Source of the DNA: Rhizophagus irregularis
Lineage: Eukaryota > Glomeromycota > Glomeromycetes > Glomerales > Glomeraceae
Reading direction: 5' to 3'
NCBI RefSeq assembly: GCF_026210795.1
Contig: NC_089457.1
Coordinates: 2,170,001-2,234,000, forward strand
Length of the DNA stretch: 64,000 nucleotides
Part shown: positions 34,575 to 48,189 of the stretch, one piece after another
How positions within the stretch are numbered: the stretch's first letter is position 1
Layout: the number at the start of each line of letters is the position of its first letter
Position numbers and translations under genes: made by a program
The notes under the pieces: generated by a model
The model's database searches: none
What the model was told of the DNA's origin: nothing
The model's input: only the letters and a program-made list of their open reading frames with translations

Positions 34575-36200
34575 ATATGTATTTATTGGATGGGGGTATC
34601 GGTCTTCGACCGATATTTCTATTCACGGCCCCTTTACATGTATGGCTGTATAGTTCAGTTCTCACTGGCGGTAATTATTTTTCACGCACAGGATTTTGCG
34701 GTATCTCACAAAAAATCAACATATCCTTTTATGATTGGGCGTGAATGTATCACAGTAGAGCGCCTTTAACACGAATTTTTATTGAAAAATTATCTCACTG
34801 CTTCTCAACACATTAACAAAAAGTAAACTTTCTATCGTCATACTTTCGATTTATTATAACAGTAATAGTTTTCATATATTTTCATAGTTCAAGATAAAAA
34901 AGTCAAAATTTTACTTTATTAACTGAGAAACATTTATAAGATTTTTATATAATTAGCAAATTTAAGAAATTGAAATGCTATTTTACTTTGTTTATATACA
35001 AGAAAAAAAAATTGCATAGAATAAAATAATAATTTTTGAGAAATATTATTATTAAATTGTTTTAAACTCAAAGAAAAGCTTATACTGAAAAATTAGTTTT
35101 TATTTTCACTTTTATATTTCAATCCTCGTTATTTCACCCCGCGTACATACAAGTATAATTCTAGGTGCTTGTCAATTGTCACATACTTCGCTATTGTTAC
35201 TTTCAATCAAATTACATTATACCGGAACTTTTTTTTAGAACAAAATAATGTATCAGGTATATTAAATTAAAATAGATTTGAATATATTAGTAAAATCCAT
35301 AATATAAATGACGGGAACACGTGATGATCTATATAAACGAACTAATAAAATTAATCTCACATGATCAATCTAAGTACTTCAGACGAATCAGACGTTTATG
35401 TCAAACGCCGGTCAATGAGTCACGTGGGAACGAATTTTGTTGGGAGCGTCACCGGAAATTCCAACGCTCTTAAAGCATTCTTTGAAGCAGTTGTAGGAGG
35501 GAGCTATTAGATTTTCTTCAAAAAGATGTATCCGTACTCTTTTTGTTCCCTCTTTCCCCTTTTTTAATCTTACCCATTGCGATATATTTTTCGTTTTCTT
35601 TGTCCTCTTTTTCCTAAACAACATGTTATTGCTAACTTAATAGATTTTTTTTTTAGGTTAGTTCTACACTTTGCTTAGGGACTCCTTCTCGATTAAGGTT
35701 TTCCTCTAGATAAGCAGGCCAAACCCATATGCTTAAAATAAATAACAGCCAAAGCAGTTCGTTAATTGGCGTAGATATTAACGGTCTTTACGAAATGATA
35801 TATTAGAATTTATTAGTTATGATTCATTGTACATTATAAAAATAAAGATAAAAGTAAACTATGATTTGCCAATCACACGAACAATTTCAATTAAATAAAC
35901 AGAAAGCGGAAAAATAATTTATTCTTAAATATTGACGTGTCGTATAATTTTTAGAATAAAGAACATTCCCAAATATGACTCTTACGCTTCCTAATATAAT
36001 ATTTCTAGAATAAAAAATATGAAAATATTAAATACAATTAAATTACCTATAACCTCTAAATAATGAGATTAGTCTTTTGAAAGAGTAGAAGAATCTTTTA
36101 ACAGTTTAACCTATGAATTTATAAATATAAAAAACAAAGCTTAATGCATTAATTATAAAAATCTTTGATGCCCAAAATAGTTATAAAAAAATTTTACCGG
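34575..36200. other. Intergenic stretch, no gene supported
   Basis: A perfect 17-bp palindrome ATCGGTCTTCGACCGAT lies at 34598-34614. Short frames of mixed composition exist near 35412-35624, but neither strand shows a known motif. No RNA gene was recognised. Confidence 0.35.
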
Positions 36201-36219
36201 ATATATGATTTGCAGTAAC

Positions 36220-36385
36220 CATGCCCATTCACATAGAATTAGGCGATGAAAGATTTGTAGCTCTCAACGTCTCCAACAAGTACAAGGGAAATCGGAAATA
36301 CTTTTGATTCTCTTGTAAAAGTACTAGAGGATCCAGCCACGACCAGTTCGTTATGGCCTATTTACTATAAAAAAATAATGATGAT
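36220..36385 (+). pseudogene. Relic resembling the D5-like helicase/primase C-terminal region
   Basis: About 50 residues spread over two frames: MPIHIELGDERFVALNVSNK, then NRKYF, and after a frame change FDSLVKVLEDPATTSS, with VMAYLL in the first frame. The order (protected start, ERFVALDVS-like, short linker, then a helical segment with L-DP--AYLL) resembles the region after the helicase core in D5-like/DUF5906 proteins common in large DNA viruses and mobile elements. At least two frame shifts break it. The identification is tentative and rests on memory of the family pattern. Confidence 0.35.
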
Positions 36386-37480
36386 GTAGATTTTTAAATA
36401 CCTGATCATATGCGTAAATATGGTAAATATGGTTAATGTAACATTCTCAAATTAAAATAATCAGATTGTTAAAATCACAAACCCGCTAAAGAAAAACGAA
36501 AAGAGAAAAACTGTGATCATATTGTGATATTTTAAAGAAAATCTAGCAATGTGAATAAATCTAATTAGTATATTTTGTATATGTTAAGAAGCACATCTTA
36601 AAACACAATCGTATTTTAACTAACAAAATTTCTTTCTAGCAACATTCTTTCTAATAAGTAGCGCACCTTTCAGCCCGAAAAACAGTACCATCCTCTATTA
36701 GATTATTTACACTTTCAAAATATCTAGGAAGTATCATCCATAACGACCGTAAAGAGTTTAAAGCTCTCAAACTATTGAGAAAATATGAAGGAATATGTAT
36801 TTGGTACGAGCAGAAGGAGGCTGAATCATCACCTTATACGCTTTAATTGCAGGAAACATCTGGCTCCAACAAATATCCTTTTTCTGTTATGATATATGAA
36901 ACCTTTTTGTAATTCGCGTGTAATCGATCGAGCATTGTAGTAAAAGTGGTTCGGTAATCTGTTATAAGCATAATTTTTTCCTAAAGTCCGGCACCAATAA
37001 GATTTATCAATGTTATTAAATAAAAAGTTCAAGCCATAACAACAAAATTTTCCTTTTAAATTTACCTTTGCGCTTATAATAAGCTGTAGGTGAAAGTGAA
37101 TTCTAAACGGGGAAGCGTCGAGTAATATTATTTCAGTTCATCAAGATGTAATGATCACGATGAATAATTCATTGAGAAAACATCGACAAATACTTTCGAC
37201 CGATATCTCTTTTCCCATTTTCTCCATCCAACAACTATTTAAAAATTTTTGTTTTGTTATTAAATAAATAATAATTTCAATTTGAACAAATTTTATTAGT
37301 GTAATTTGACAGTAAAAAAAAAAAAGAGAGAGAGAATCCTTATGAACGATATTCCTAGGATGCCTTTCGACATAAACTTAAGAAAAACATTACGTATTCC
37401 GATTACGGCAGGGTAATAAATAAATATGTATTTATTTAATACACGTGCCAAATATGGCCAGTATTAAATTTATAGTTCAA
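36386..37480. other. Intergenic stretch with unassigned short frames
   Basis: A plus-strand frame near 36705-36845 and a minus-strand frame at 36829-37032 (basic, Tyr- and Arg-rich) have plausible composition but no motif that I recognise. They may be remains of one mobile element together with the relic at 36220. Confidence 0.25.
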
Positions 37481-37529
37481 TGATATTGCATATTACAAAC
37501 AATGAATAGATTACAACAATATTATTTCC

Positions 37530-38440
37530 AAGATTTTTTTTTCTTTTTAAGGAGGAAGGTTTAAATTTTATTTTAATATTTAGATAGATAAAAAAAAAAA
37601 AAAACGAATTCGGGTTTTTTAGAAATTCTTTACTGGATAAGGAAACCCAAAAAAAAATAATTTTTTTTTTTTCAATTTCATTGATTCTTTTACTGGATAA
37701 GGAAAAACCAAAAAAAAAAAAAATATTTTTATTTGTCATCTAATAATATTCAAAATACAATGGATTTTTTTAATTACTGCAATTACACGCACGTTACACG
37801 TATGCTGTAAAGAAAAAAAAAAAAAAAAAAAAATTTTTCTTTTTGTCAATGAAACTTTATAAAGTTATGAGCTATTAATAAAATCTTTTTTTTTTCTTGG
37901 GTATACGGACCCAAGGAAAAGAATATTTTTTTTTATATAAGAGAATGAAAATTACAACCAATAAAAAAATTTTTTATATTTTTTTACAGAAAAACAAAAT
38001 TATAGAAAGAAGTTGTTAAAGAAACTATTTTCGTAAAATTCACGTGTGAAATCTCTTACGCCAATAGACAAGGAAATTTTTTTTTTATGTCTGCAATATA
38101 AATAAATATAAATAAATACGCGAAATCGATTTAAGATTCAAAACAATTAAAATGATTGGAAAATTCAAAAATTTTTTTAAAATAACTTAAAACGGAAATC
38201 AAATTTTTTGAAACGGGATATTCTTTTTAAAAGATCTTAACCAAAAAAGCTTTACAATTTAATAACTTGATAACTTCAATAGAAACAAATTTAGAAATTA
38301 GAAATTTTAAAGAAAAAAAAAACGGTTCGTTTAATAAAAAAAAAATACCCCTGAAAATCTAAATCAAATGATGAGAAAAAAAAGTTAAATAATCTTTAAG
38401 TTTTTGTGACAAAGTATAATAAGATGTTTTTTTTAATAGC
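37530..38440. repeat. Homopolymer-rich region with TTTACTGGATAAGGAAA repeat
   Basis: TTTTACTGGATAAGGAAA occurs at about 37628 and 37687 (59 bp apart) separated by A- and T-runs. Long poly-A and poly-T runs follow to about 38440. No gene. Confidence 0.45.
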
Positions 38441-38684
38441 GTGCCCCATAAAATTTTCTTGTTAACTTGATTGGTAAATTATTTATCATTATGAAACGAT
38501 TGAAACGTGTAGCGACATCATTAAATCATTTATTCGATTTGATGATAACAATGACAAATACTATCAATAAGGTTTGGGGACGTACGTGTCGTGTGAATTT
38601 TTTAACGTGCATATAATAGTAATAATAGTAACTAGAAAATACTGGTGCATTTTTTTTATGAATAGAGTTTAGTCGAATGCATGA

Positions 38685-38885
38685 TGATAATTTATTATTA
38701 TTATTATAATTTATTATTATTATTTTATATATTTTATATTTTATTATTATATATATATATTTTTTATATATTCATTGTATTTTATATTTTATTTTATTTT
38801 ATTTTATTTTATTATATTTTATTTTATTTTATTTTATTTTATTTTTTTTATTTTTTTATTTTTTTATTTTTTATTTTTTTCTTTA
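38685..38885. repeat. ATTTT / ATT microsatellite
   Basis: TTA and TTTTA units repeat for 200 bp. The 78-codon Tyr/Phe frame over it is not a gene. Confidence 0.8.
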
Positions 38886-39104
38886 ATCAATCTATTTATG
38901 GATTCTCGTGTCGTTAATTTACATGCATAAAAATTTTTGACGTTTGAAACTCAAAGAAAAAAAGAAAAAAGGAAATTCATTCATGTAAAGTTTATTTCCA
39001 TTGTTCTATTTGCATATCATTTATATTATTTGTATGGCTTATGGCTTACTATAATCTATAATCATAAAATCTTTTTTAAAAAACATTGAATTCATTATAT
39101 ACAT

Positions 39105-39175
39105 AAAGTTTATATATATATATACAGTATATTATATTATATATTATATATATATATTATTATATTATATTACCA
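39105..39175. repeat. TA-rich microsatellite
   Basis: Alternating TATATA with interruptions over about 70 bp. Confidence 0.7.
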
Positions 39176-39884
39176 TATTACATAATTACATAATTCCTTA
39201 CGAACAATTCTTTATAAAATCCCAAGCTGATTTCCCTTCATTAATCTTATTATAAAAAAGTTTTTAAAACAATAATAAAACAAAAATAAATACAAAAATA
39301 TCTTTTAAATAAATTATTCCTTTCTAATAATTAATAACCAAAATGGTTTTATTACATTATAAAATTTATAATAAATCGCGTTTTTTTATTCTTAAACATG
39401 AAATCACAACAAAACGTGAATAAATTATTAAAATTAAATCAATTTATAAAATTGAAATATTTAATATTTATAAAAAAAAAAAATTATAAATATTAAATTA
39501 AAAAATTACTACTTACTCTTAGAAGTCTTTTCTTTACTTCTAAGAGTAAAATGATGATGATGGATACAATTATCCTCATCATCTTATTCTTCTTATTCAC
39601 AATATTATAAATTTTTATTTATTCTTTTATTTCGGGTTATTTACGGGGATGATTTTTACTTGTGGTTTTTGTGGGTTTTGGTTTCTTTTTGTTTGTATTT
39701 TTATTGGACTTCTATTATTATTTATTTATTTATTTTAATAAAATTGTTTCATCAAATGAACACTTTTTTTTTTTTAATTTACGTTAGACGCGTAACGTTA
39801 CATTACTGCGCTTTGAATAATTTTAAACCCGTGTAACATTTTTACAATGTGTTACACGTGGAAAAGTAATACCGCAACACTTTT

Positions 39885-40490
39885 TTAAAATTGTTACATT
39901 TGCAAATTTACGTATGATAGGTTGTAACATTGAAAGAATTATAAGCAAAATTATTTATGACCAAGATTTAAAATGACCCAAAATTATATTTCTTTTACTT
40001 CAAAAAATTTGCCCAAAACTTAATTCTTAAAATTGTTACGTTGACAAATTAAATTTCGTCAAATATCGCTACACATGTATTAATTTCAGTAAATAGTAAC
40101 ATTGAAAAAGAATTACAAGCAAGAAATATTTGGGATGAAAATGTTTATAATCCAGGAATCAAAATGACCCAAAACTATATATTCTTCTAATTTAATTCTC
40201 GTTTTGCTTTAAATTTGCCCAAATCTTTGATTTAATAAAATTGTTACGTTGGCAAATTGAATTTCGTCAAATATCTTTACACATGTCGTATAATTTCGGT
40301 AAGTAGTAAATTGACATTTTAAGAAAAGAATTACGAGAAAAAATATTTATGAAGAAATGGTTTAATCTGAGCCCAAATCTTAATTCAATAAAAATTGTTA
40401 CAAATTAAATCATACAAATTTACGTGTGGGTAGACCAAAAATTATACTTCAATAAAATTGTTACGTTGAAAAATTGAATCCCGCCAAAAA
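39885..40490. repeat. Degenerate tandem repeat downstream of the CCC1-like gene
   Basis: Four drifting copies start with TTGTTACRTTGNCAAATT at about 39890, 40033, 40242 and 40458. Each is followed by TTTCGTCAAATAT, an ACACATGT block and an AATTACAAG...AATGACCCAAAA block. The period is irregular (140-215 bp). The array ends about 110 bp past the stop codon of the transporter gene. Confidence 0.55.
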
Positions 40491-40603
40491 TCACATGATA
40501 AAGTTGAAAAAGAAATTTTTGAAATTTTTTTATTCATATTGTATATATACTGTATATATCTAAACAAAGATAAAATAATAATAATAATAATAATCATCAC
40601 ATT

Positions 40604-41674
40604 TCAAATAAATTCAAATAAATCATCATGATGTTTAACTAAAAGTACAAAACCATAAGCTGTAATAGCAGCGAAAAATCCAACAAAAATAGATTGCATA
40701 GCACTCCAAATAGCTTTACTAGGATAAACATAAAGTGCTTTAATGTATCCAAATAAAATAAAACAAGCAAATGTAACTCCACTACTTATATATAAACCAA
40801 GTATGCTATCTCTAATAAAGAAATATGGAATTAATGGAATTAATCCGGAAACGAAATATGATGTTCCAATGATTGCCGAACTCTGTGAAAATATTTTAAT
40901 AAACTTAATAAAAAATATAAAAATATAAAAAAATATATATGATTACAAAAATAATAACTCACCAAAAAACGTGCATGATCAGGTTTTTCGATTTCTGATT
41001 CGAATTTCATTCTAAAATCTACAAAATTCTCTGGATTATTGCTGAGTTTTTCGATAATCGGCGCTAAAGATTGAGCATCTAATTCATATGGTTGCATAAC
41101 ATCTATAATTACGAAAAAAAAAATAATGTTTAATTTTTAAAACAGTTTATCATACATATTCTTTATAAAAAAAAAAACCATTTACCAATCATTTCTTGAA
41201 TTTCGGCTTCTATATTATTTTTGACATCAAGTATTTCATTACTTCTTTCTATCCAAAAATGTTGTTCGGCAGCTTTTAATGTTGCCCATCCACCTACTGC
41301 TTTTGATATCGTACTTGCCACCAATTCTAAAAAAAACAAAAGATAGTTTATCAGAAATCAAGTGTCTAGCAATCCCTTTATCAACATGCTTCAAGTATCG
41401 TCTCGAACTTACGAGCTAAACATCCTAAAATTACGAGATGACGATTTCCTAGGGATGACAATCCCGCAGCTAACGCAAAAGGTACCGTTAAACCATCCGC
41501 TAATCCAATAGTTATATCTCGAATAATATGTGAACGATTAAAACGTTTTTCTACACGGTGAACTGTTTCTGTCCTTTCTGCTCTTTCTGCCTCTTCTTCA
41601 TTAGGTACTGTTTCGTATTGATGTGATGAAGTATCATTAGAAGATGGATCTGCTACTTCCACTATTGATGACAT
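40604..41674 (-). CDS. CCC1: CCC1/VIT-family vacuolar iron/manganese transporter (4 exons)
   Basis: Exons 41674-41413, 41326-41186, 41102-40963 and 40882-40604 join in frame (phases 1, 1, 0) to about 273 residues, close to the usual 230-320 of this family. After a hydrophilic 55-residue start comes RDITIGLADGLTVPFALAAGLSSLG, given here as its two parts RDITIGLADG and LTVPFALAAG, the hallmark first membrane helix. LAQLVASTISKAVGGW follows as helix 2. The middle exons form the acidic cytosolic domain (EQHFWIERSNEI, EIQEMI, QSLAPIIEKL) that binds metal between helices 2 and 3. The last exon holds three further helices (YFVSGLIPLIPYFF, LYISSGVTFACFILFGYIKA, MQSIFVGFFAAITAYGFVLL) and a short HHDD tail. 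In fungi these proteins load iron or manganese into the vacuole by proton antiport. All four exons are open with GT-AG sites. The symbol is given by family, not by proven orthology. Confidence 0.88.
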
Positions 41675-41699
41675 ATCGTAATAATCTCTTTGAAAAAAA

Positions 41700-44600
41700 A
41701 AGAAATCCCTTTTTTTATTATTAAAAAAAAAATTTTTTTTTTTAATGGGAAATGGACAAATGGAGATATTTATATTAAATTGAGGTGCAGGACACTTAAC
41801 TCGTTCGATATTTCGTTCAAATGTATCATTCGCATATTCGAAACTTAAAGTGGTAGGGATCTGTAATCATTGCAATCATTTGAATCATTTGTAAAAAAAA
41901 ATTTATCAGTCATATCTCCGTTTTAATATTATTATGGAATGGGATAAGATACACAATTTTACACATACAGAAAACTATAAAACATCAATAAGTCAATCAT
42001 AAGAGGAGTGAGGTCTCGTGCACATATTTTCATGTTGTGTAATAAATCTTATTTCATTAGAAACAATTACTAATTTTATTTTATTGATCCGGTAAAAAAA
42101 AAAACCAAATAAAAATAATTATTTCAGTTTATTTATTTTATTTATTTGTTTAGAACAAATTTATTACCTCAATTTTTTTTATTTTAAATTTCTTTTTTTT
42201 CTAACAAATTTCATAATGTTGTACGAGAAAATTACGTCAAAATTTGGTCGTCAAAATCCGGTTAGGGATTACTTAGCCTCAAATAAATATCAGCAAATCG
42301 AAAATCCTTTCTATATTGAACTTATCTTTTTCTTAATTCACGAGTTAAATGTGTGGGAAAAAAAAAAAAATAATATAACGCCAAAATATGCATAATATGA
42401 CAATTATATGCAATTTACTTATTTCCGAAGAGGCTGTGACGCCGTGTATACTTTCAAACTTTACCTTTATTGCATTCTTCCACTAAGCTGATTTATCGAA
42501 AGAATTTAAAATTCTTTCCTTTTTGTAAGTATCGCAGTTATATGAGACAGTTTCGGGACATGTGATAGATGTAGAAATTAGATTGATATTTTTTGATAGA
42601 TAAAGTGTTATTGTAGATAATGAGAAACTTTTTTATGTGATCCCTTTGTAAGGAAATAAAAGGGGGGAACACTTTGTAATTCAACAAAAAAGATAAGTTT
42701 AAATGGATCAAAAATGGATCATATTTTTTAGAATCATCGTTCTTTAATGATTCTAAGTTTTTTTTTTTTTCATTTATAGTAAACTTGAAGATATTTCTTT
42801 AAATGAATATTTTGAATTTTTAATTATAATTTCATCCAATCCGCCTAATCCGCGTATTTCTTTCTCAATGTTGATTACGAAATCAATTATTAATTCATTT
42901 GAAATTATTATATATATCGAAAATGAGCTTATATAATTTACGATTTTGTTACGCTTGTTTATGATTATGCAAGAATTAAACTTTTTTTTTTTTTAAATGA
43001 AAGATAATAAGGAAAATTAGTTTTAAACGTTTTTACACGTGATTAATTATATCGTCATGTGCATTTATTGGGTCCCCAATGTTTTTTGTCGAAACTGATA
43101 GTTTTTTATATGGACTTTTATACCGATTTTTGTTTATTGTAATTATTGTAAATTTTATTGTAATTTCATCTTTTGTCTAATGTTTCTCTAAATATTTTCG
43201 AACCGATCTAATGATTCCATAATTTTGGCATATCAAGTCGTACTGTATTTATTAATAATTATTTATTCAGATAAATGATCAGTATATATACAGACATTTG
43301 CTATAACTTCAAATCAACTGGTATATTATATACTTATTTACCAACTTCACTGAGACGATTCTTTTAAAGCATGCATCAAGAAACCGATAAAAATAATAAA
43401 AATAATAATAATTTTGATCACATTTCAATTGAACACCACCACTGAAAACTTCATTATTCTACCGTCCAAAGAATCTGTAAATCAATCTGAAAGTTTCCTT
43501 TGATTCTTCAAAAACTCTTCTTCTTCAGATTCTCTTATATTTACGTTAATATTTTAAAAACTGATTAGACCATCGAGAAATATCTGATAATTTTTAATTT
43601 TATTATATGCTCCTAACTATAATTTTTAGATATTTGAGAAATGAGATATTTAAATATTATGCTTAGTTGAAATCCTTAATGTTTTTGTAGGAAAAGTTGG
43701 TACTTGATAAAATTATTATTATTACAAGTCATTTTAAAAGGTAAAATATTTTAAGAATAGGAGGATTAAATCAAATATAATTAGTCTCGACTCTCGAGTC
43801 CTGAGGAACTAACTCTCCACACAGTATTATTAAAGATTAGAGATTGAGAAATAATACTTTCTACCTCGATATTTTTTTTTTAATATACTAATTTTTTTTT
43901 TATTTTACATTCACTAATTCATTAAGTTGATTTCTTTATAATATTGTTCACCAGATCGAGCTTTAACTCTTACATGCATCGTAAAAATATATATATTTTT
44001 TAATATACTGTAATTAAATATTTACAATAAAATCAAAATTTGGGCGCATATTTTTTTAATTTATACAACTTTATTCTATATTATTTTTAGAATTATGCGA
44101 GTATTAAAAGTATTACTGTAACATGCGTGTATGAATGCGTATGAAATTTACATGCGTATGAATTCGAATAATAATAAAATTTTAAACGATAAATTAAATT
44201 ATTATTATTATTTTTTTTTTTTGGTAATACAATACTTAACCATCATGAAATTGCTCTTCTAGTACATCCAATTACCATGCTATCGGTTACAGAACTTCTC
44301 CATATTAACATATCCCAACTCTTAACATTTCTGCTAAACCGATTACCCTATTTTGTTTCAATTTAAATAATACTACTAGCAAATAACTTTTCTTAATCCA
44401 AACGGATACTATCATAATGTTGTAATGTTATTAATGTTCTGATGTTAATTTGCCTTAAATTTTTTTTTTGAACAATTCAGTAATTCAGTATTATCAATAA
44501 GTTTTTATACTATACAAAGTATACAACATCAAAGAAGAGAATTGAATATATTATATTCAAAGACTTTACTGAAACAAATTTTATGACATGATGGCGGCGG

Positions 44601-45390
44601 TGATAAGAGATAAAGATATTTTTAAGTTTCATACTGTTTGAGGACTAGACTTATTGTCCCGATGTACTTACTTCTGGTACGATCATACACAAAATTTTCT
44701 AAATTATTTCCTTTCCTTCAGCCTTAACTTAACGCTAAACATAGAAAATATAGATTATCCTATCTTTGCTAAATATATAAAATTTTAGCACACATCATAT
44801 GGTTTGTATTACGAACTTGCATGTACATTCCCTTATCATCTTATCATCTTCAGAACCATCCCGGAAAATTCTCTCAAGTTAAGCATGCATAATATGCATA
44901 ATTATGTTCTTTTATTATTCCTGATGCACATCACACACCATATTAAAAAAACCATGAGCCCCAATGTTGGCGTAAATCAATGATTTGTTGATTTTTTACA
45001 CGTTTTCAAAAATACACGAAAGGTTTCGGAAAATATAAAGCGTGATAAGGAAAAAAAAAATCGATTCGTATGATTTTTCATTTTATTTATTGATTAAAAG
45101 CTAGTCACATTATAACTCATTGATTAGGTGTACGTCGCTTAAACGCATGTTCTTTTTAGAAATGCCTCAAAAATCTGTGATTGTTGGTAAAATTTTTGTA
45201 CATTTAGGATCCCATCAGCTGATGATGACGAACCTGAATCTTTTAAGAAATAAATAAATGATAAGATCTAAATAAAATCATCAATATTAAATACTTGCGA
45301 AATAGCTACTTCTACATATCTACATCTAAGATGAATTTGTAATAATCGTAAGAATATTCTATCTATATTATGGATATTTCTAAAATGTAT
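41700..45390. other. Gene-free AT-rich stretch upstream of the transporter
   Basis: No coding region, RNA gene or transposon end was recognised. The first 150 bp hold homopolymer runs beside the transporter start and may contain its promoter, but no element can be named. Confidence 0.35.
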
Positions 45391-45406
45391 AAAAAAAATT
45401 GTATTT

Positions 45407-46148
45407 TTATCGAAGCCTGTAAGAATCTCGATCACTAACTCTGGTGTTTATATTTTCCCAATCATGTTCATAATAGAGCACAGTATTTTTTCGGTACCAC
45501 CTCCATGAATAAAGTACTCGCATATTTCGGTCGATGTCAATCAAAAATCCTGGTTCTACAGACCAGTATTTTCGGGTTATAATATATATGAATGCCATTT
45601 TTCTACAAATGATTTGTAAGATAAATATAATAATCAATTTTGTACGTGAATAAACAATTTTGATGTAATTTGTAAATGGACGATTTCCTCATCTATTAAA
45701 TAAGAAGTTCTTGGTGCTAAGAATTCTTTAATTCTTTTTTAAATTTGTCATCAATCGCTTTAAATTCTGATTCACTTTTGAACATAACATTTGTAACCTT
45801 AATGGGTGAATAATTGCCCTTGAAAGGTCCAATTCTGTAGCACATCCAAATCGCAAATTGTTTGAAAACAACGTCTGGTGCTCTAATTGTTCTCTGTCCT
45901 CCAAAATCAAAATTAAAGCCAGTGACGTTCCAGTTACAAAGTTGCCACAATTTCTGCGACAACTGCTTCTATAGCGATTAGGAAGAATCTGTCCTAAATT
46001 TCGTAATATACTATGCGGTAATGCGGTACGCAAGCACCTCGATTGTTAATTGTAATTCTGATTTTGGGTTATCTTCGTCACTTTCTTCATCACTATAATC
46101 TTGATTATTTTTATTTTTGAATTGAGTTTCTTGGAATTTATCTTCCAT
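45407..46148 (-). pseudogene. Uma2-like (DUF820) PD-(D/E)XK nuclease relic
   Basis: Minus-strand fragments in different frames follow the order of Uma2 proteins: an acidic start from the ATG at 46148 (MEDKFQETQF), then ALPHSILRNLGQ, GFNFDFGGQRTIRAPDVVF (the conserved R-x-PD catalytic block), a segment with KSESEFKAIDDKFKKE, and after a break GFLIDIDRNMRVL and YYEHDWENIN. Frames change near 46020, 45960 and 45700, and stops occur, so it is dead. In bacteria this family is a putative endonuclease; its role in fungi is unknown. The identification rests on the R-x-PD and LIDP-like pattern. Confidence 0.6.
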
Positions 46149-46159
46149 TGTTGAACTTT

Positions 46160-47200
46160 TCTATAGCGCGATTCTTAAGTTGGTCGTTTATGTACTCGAA
46201 CTCTTTTGAAGGTGTAAACTTCTTAAAGTCTAAAATTTTCAAGATCTATTTCTTACAATAGACATGTTTGCCATGGCTGTAGGGATAAAGTATGAAAAAT
46301 TTTAATAGGAAAAATTGCGTTTTATGACTTTACGTTACAAAAAACAAGTCAATGATTTTTAATAACTTACAGATATAAATAATTCCTTTACTAGTATTGT
46401 ATCCAATGTATAACGAAATAGGACCAAGAGAAAAACGCCAGTATGGAAAAGAACTAAAAATGACAAAAGAAAGGCTTTAGTTTAGTAATAATCTCAAATA
46501 ATCAATTTAGAGTATCTTAATATCACAAAAGACCACAAAATCCAGTAAAAATTATGAGAAGTTGGGTAGGATATTGATAAAATTTTCTTTATAAGTGAAA
46601 TTGATTACAATTTAAGAAGATTACAGAAACATTCTTTTTTGAATACCTATTATTATATATCTTCTATGATGCCAGTTTTTCGCATAGATTAATTTGATTT
46701 TTGTATACTTTTATTATGCATCATTAGATTTTACTCACATGATTCGGAAATGTGATATCAGCGTCTGCTAGAAATATAATGTGTGAAATTCATTTATGAA
46801 GGTAAATTTGTTGTACACTTATATATTCTTTGAGGGAAATTTAACCCTGGAATTACGACCCCATTATTATACTATTCATCATGTATTACGTGGTTCTGAT
46901 CCTCTTTACTGCAAACAAATGCAATAAATATGAAAATTTTCTGCACATAATTAACCAAAATGTGAGCATACTTTATTGTACTCAACATCTTATTTCGCCT
47001 CTACTGCCATACTTTATCTAAAACTTAAGAGCATAACCACAAGGGATAGGCTGATGTTCTCAGAATACACTTCTAATGCCCTAATACCTCATTAAATAGG
47101 ATTTTATATAATTGCACATCACATAACATTTACTGTCTTGATTATCAATTTACCGTTTGCAATACAGAGATACCAATCTCTTTTTTACATTATAAGGCAG
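46160..47200. other. Intergenic, possible coding scraps
   Basis: A minus-strand stretch at about 46155-46235 reads FKKFTPSKEFEYINDQLKNR, plausible but short. Otherwise nothing was recognised. Confidence 0.25.
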
Positions 47201-47229
47201 ATTCGAGCAAACTAAACCATCTAGTGATC

Positions 47230-47662
47230 TTTCTGTGGCTGTCCATCCACTGCCTGTTCCAACATCGCGACTCTACTCTCAAGTCTGTTTTATATCGTCT
47301 AGTTTCCCAATTCTATACTTGAATTCATTATTTTCAGCTTCACGCCTTATCGCTTTCTTCTATAATCCGTTCTAATTTCACATTCTCAGTCTCTTCAAAC
47401 TCAATGATGCGTTGTCGAGATCCGATGATATGACTCTGTTATATAAAGTAAGATCCTAAAGCCAAGTCAATATTTTTCTCGGTTATCTTGAGGAAGTCAC
47501 GGCTATCTCGATTATGTCAAAATCCTCTGGATCTTCCTCCTTACGCAAGAAATCGATAGGTTCCTCCATTTTATTTTCTTTTAATCTTGTCCGCTAGTGT
47601 GGCCGGCTCATTTCCAGTAGCAGTAGTGGAAGTGGAGACGGTGTGTCTACAAGATCTGACAT
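47230..47662 (-). pseudogene. Decayed coiled-coil type hypothetical protein
   Basis: From an ATG at 47662 the minus strand reads Ser/Pro/Leu-rich sequence, then KMEEPIDFLRKEEDPEDFDI. Later scraps rich in Glu, Lys and Arg (EAENNEFKYRIGKLDDIKQ) suggest a coiled coil of the kind common in repetitive Glomeromycotina proteins. Several stops and shifts interrupt it. No family is claimed. Confidence 0.3.
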
Positions 47663-48189
47663 AATATTATGTTTAGCCCGGATAAAAAATAGTGTTACAT
47701 TCTGAAGTGAGGAAAAAAATTTTTTCTGTGAACGTTAATATATGTTTTTACGTGATACAGACATTACATCATTGCACGTGATACTTATCTAGCATTCGTT
47801 ACTTAAAAGCAATAACCATTCCCAGTATAACAATACTTTATTAATAAAATAAATCGTTGCCGAAAACGGCAACTAACACAAAAAGTGAATATGCGAAGCG
47901 CATCGCTATTACATGAAAACCTTGATCTCTAATGCCATTTAATCGCGGACTGATATAATTCAGATATTTAAAAATAATAATAATAATAGCACATTCAGTT
48001 TGTACGTTCTAAATGGAAATAGGATTTCTTTGCAGCTATCGATAATTTCTTCTGCTAACTGAAGAATTTTAAGAAGTTTATCAAAGAGAGATTTGCTTAT
48101 TTATGCTATGAAAATCCAAAGTATTAAAGTTGAAAATTTAAGATCATCTAAGATTTCTGTTTAGAATAAGTTGATTAATTTTATATTCT

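Noticed and set aside
34484-34744. 86-residue plus-strand ORF
   Set aside because: Its first part lies in the inverted end of a MITE and the rest shows no motif.
35415-35510. 31-codon plus-strand ORF with even composition
   Set aside because: Too short, with no splice partners or known motif.
38681-38917. Tyr/Phe-rich 78-residue ORF
   Set aside because: Microsatellite translation.
43374-43560. Asn/His-rich short frames on the plus strand
   Set aside because: Broken after 25 codons, and continuation in another frame has no recognisable pattern.
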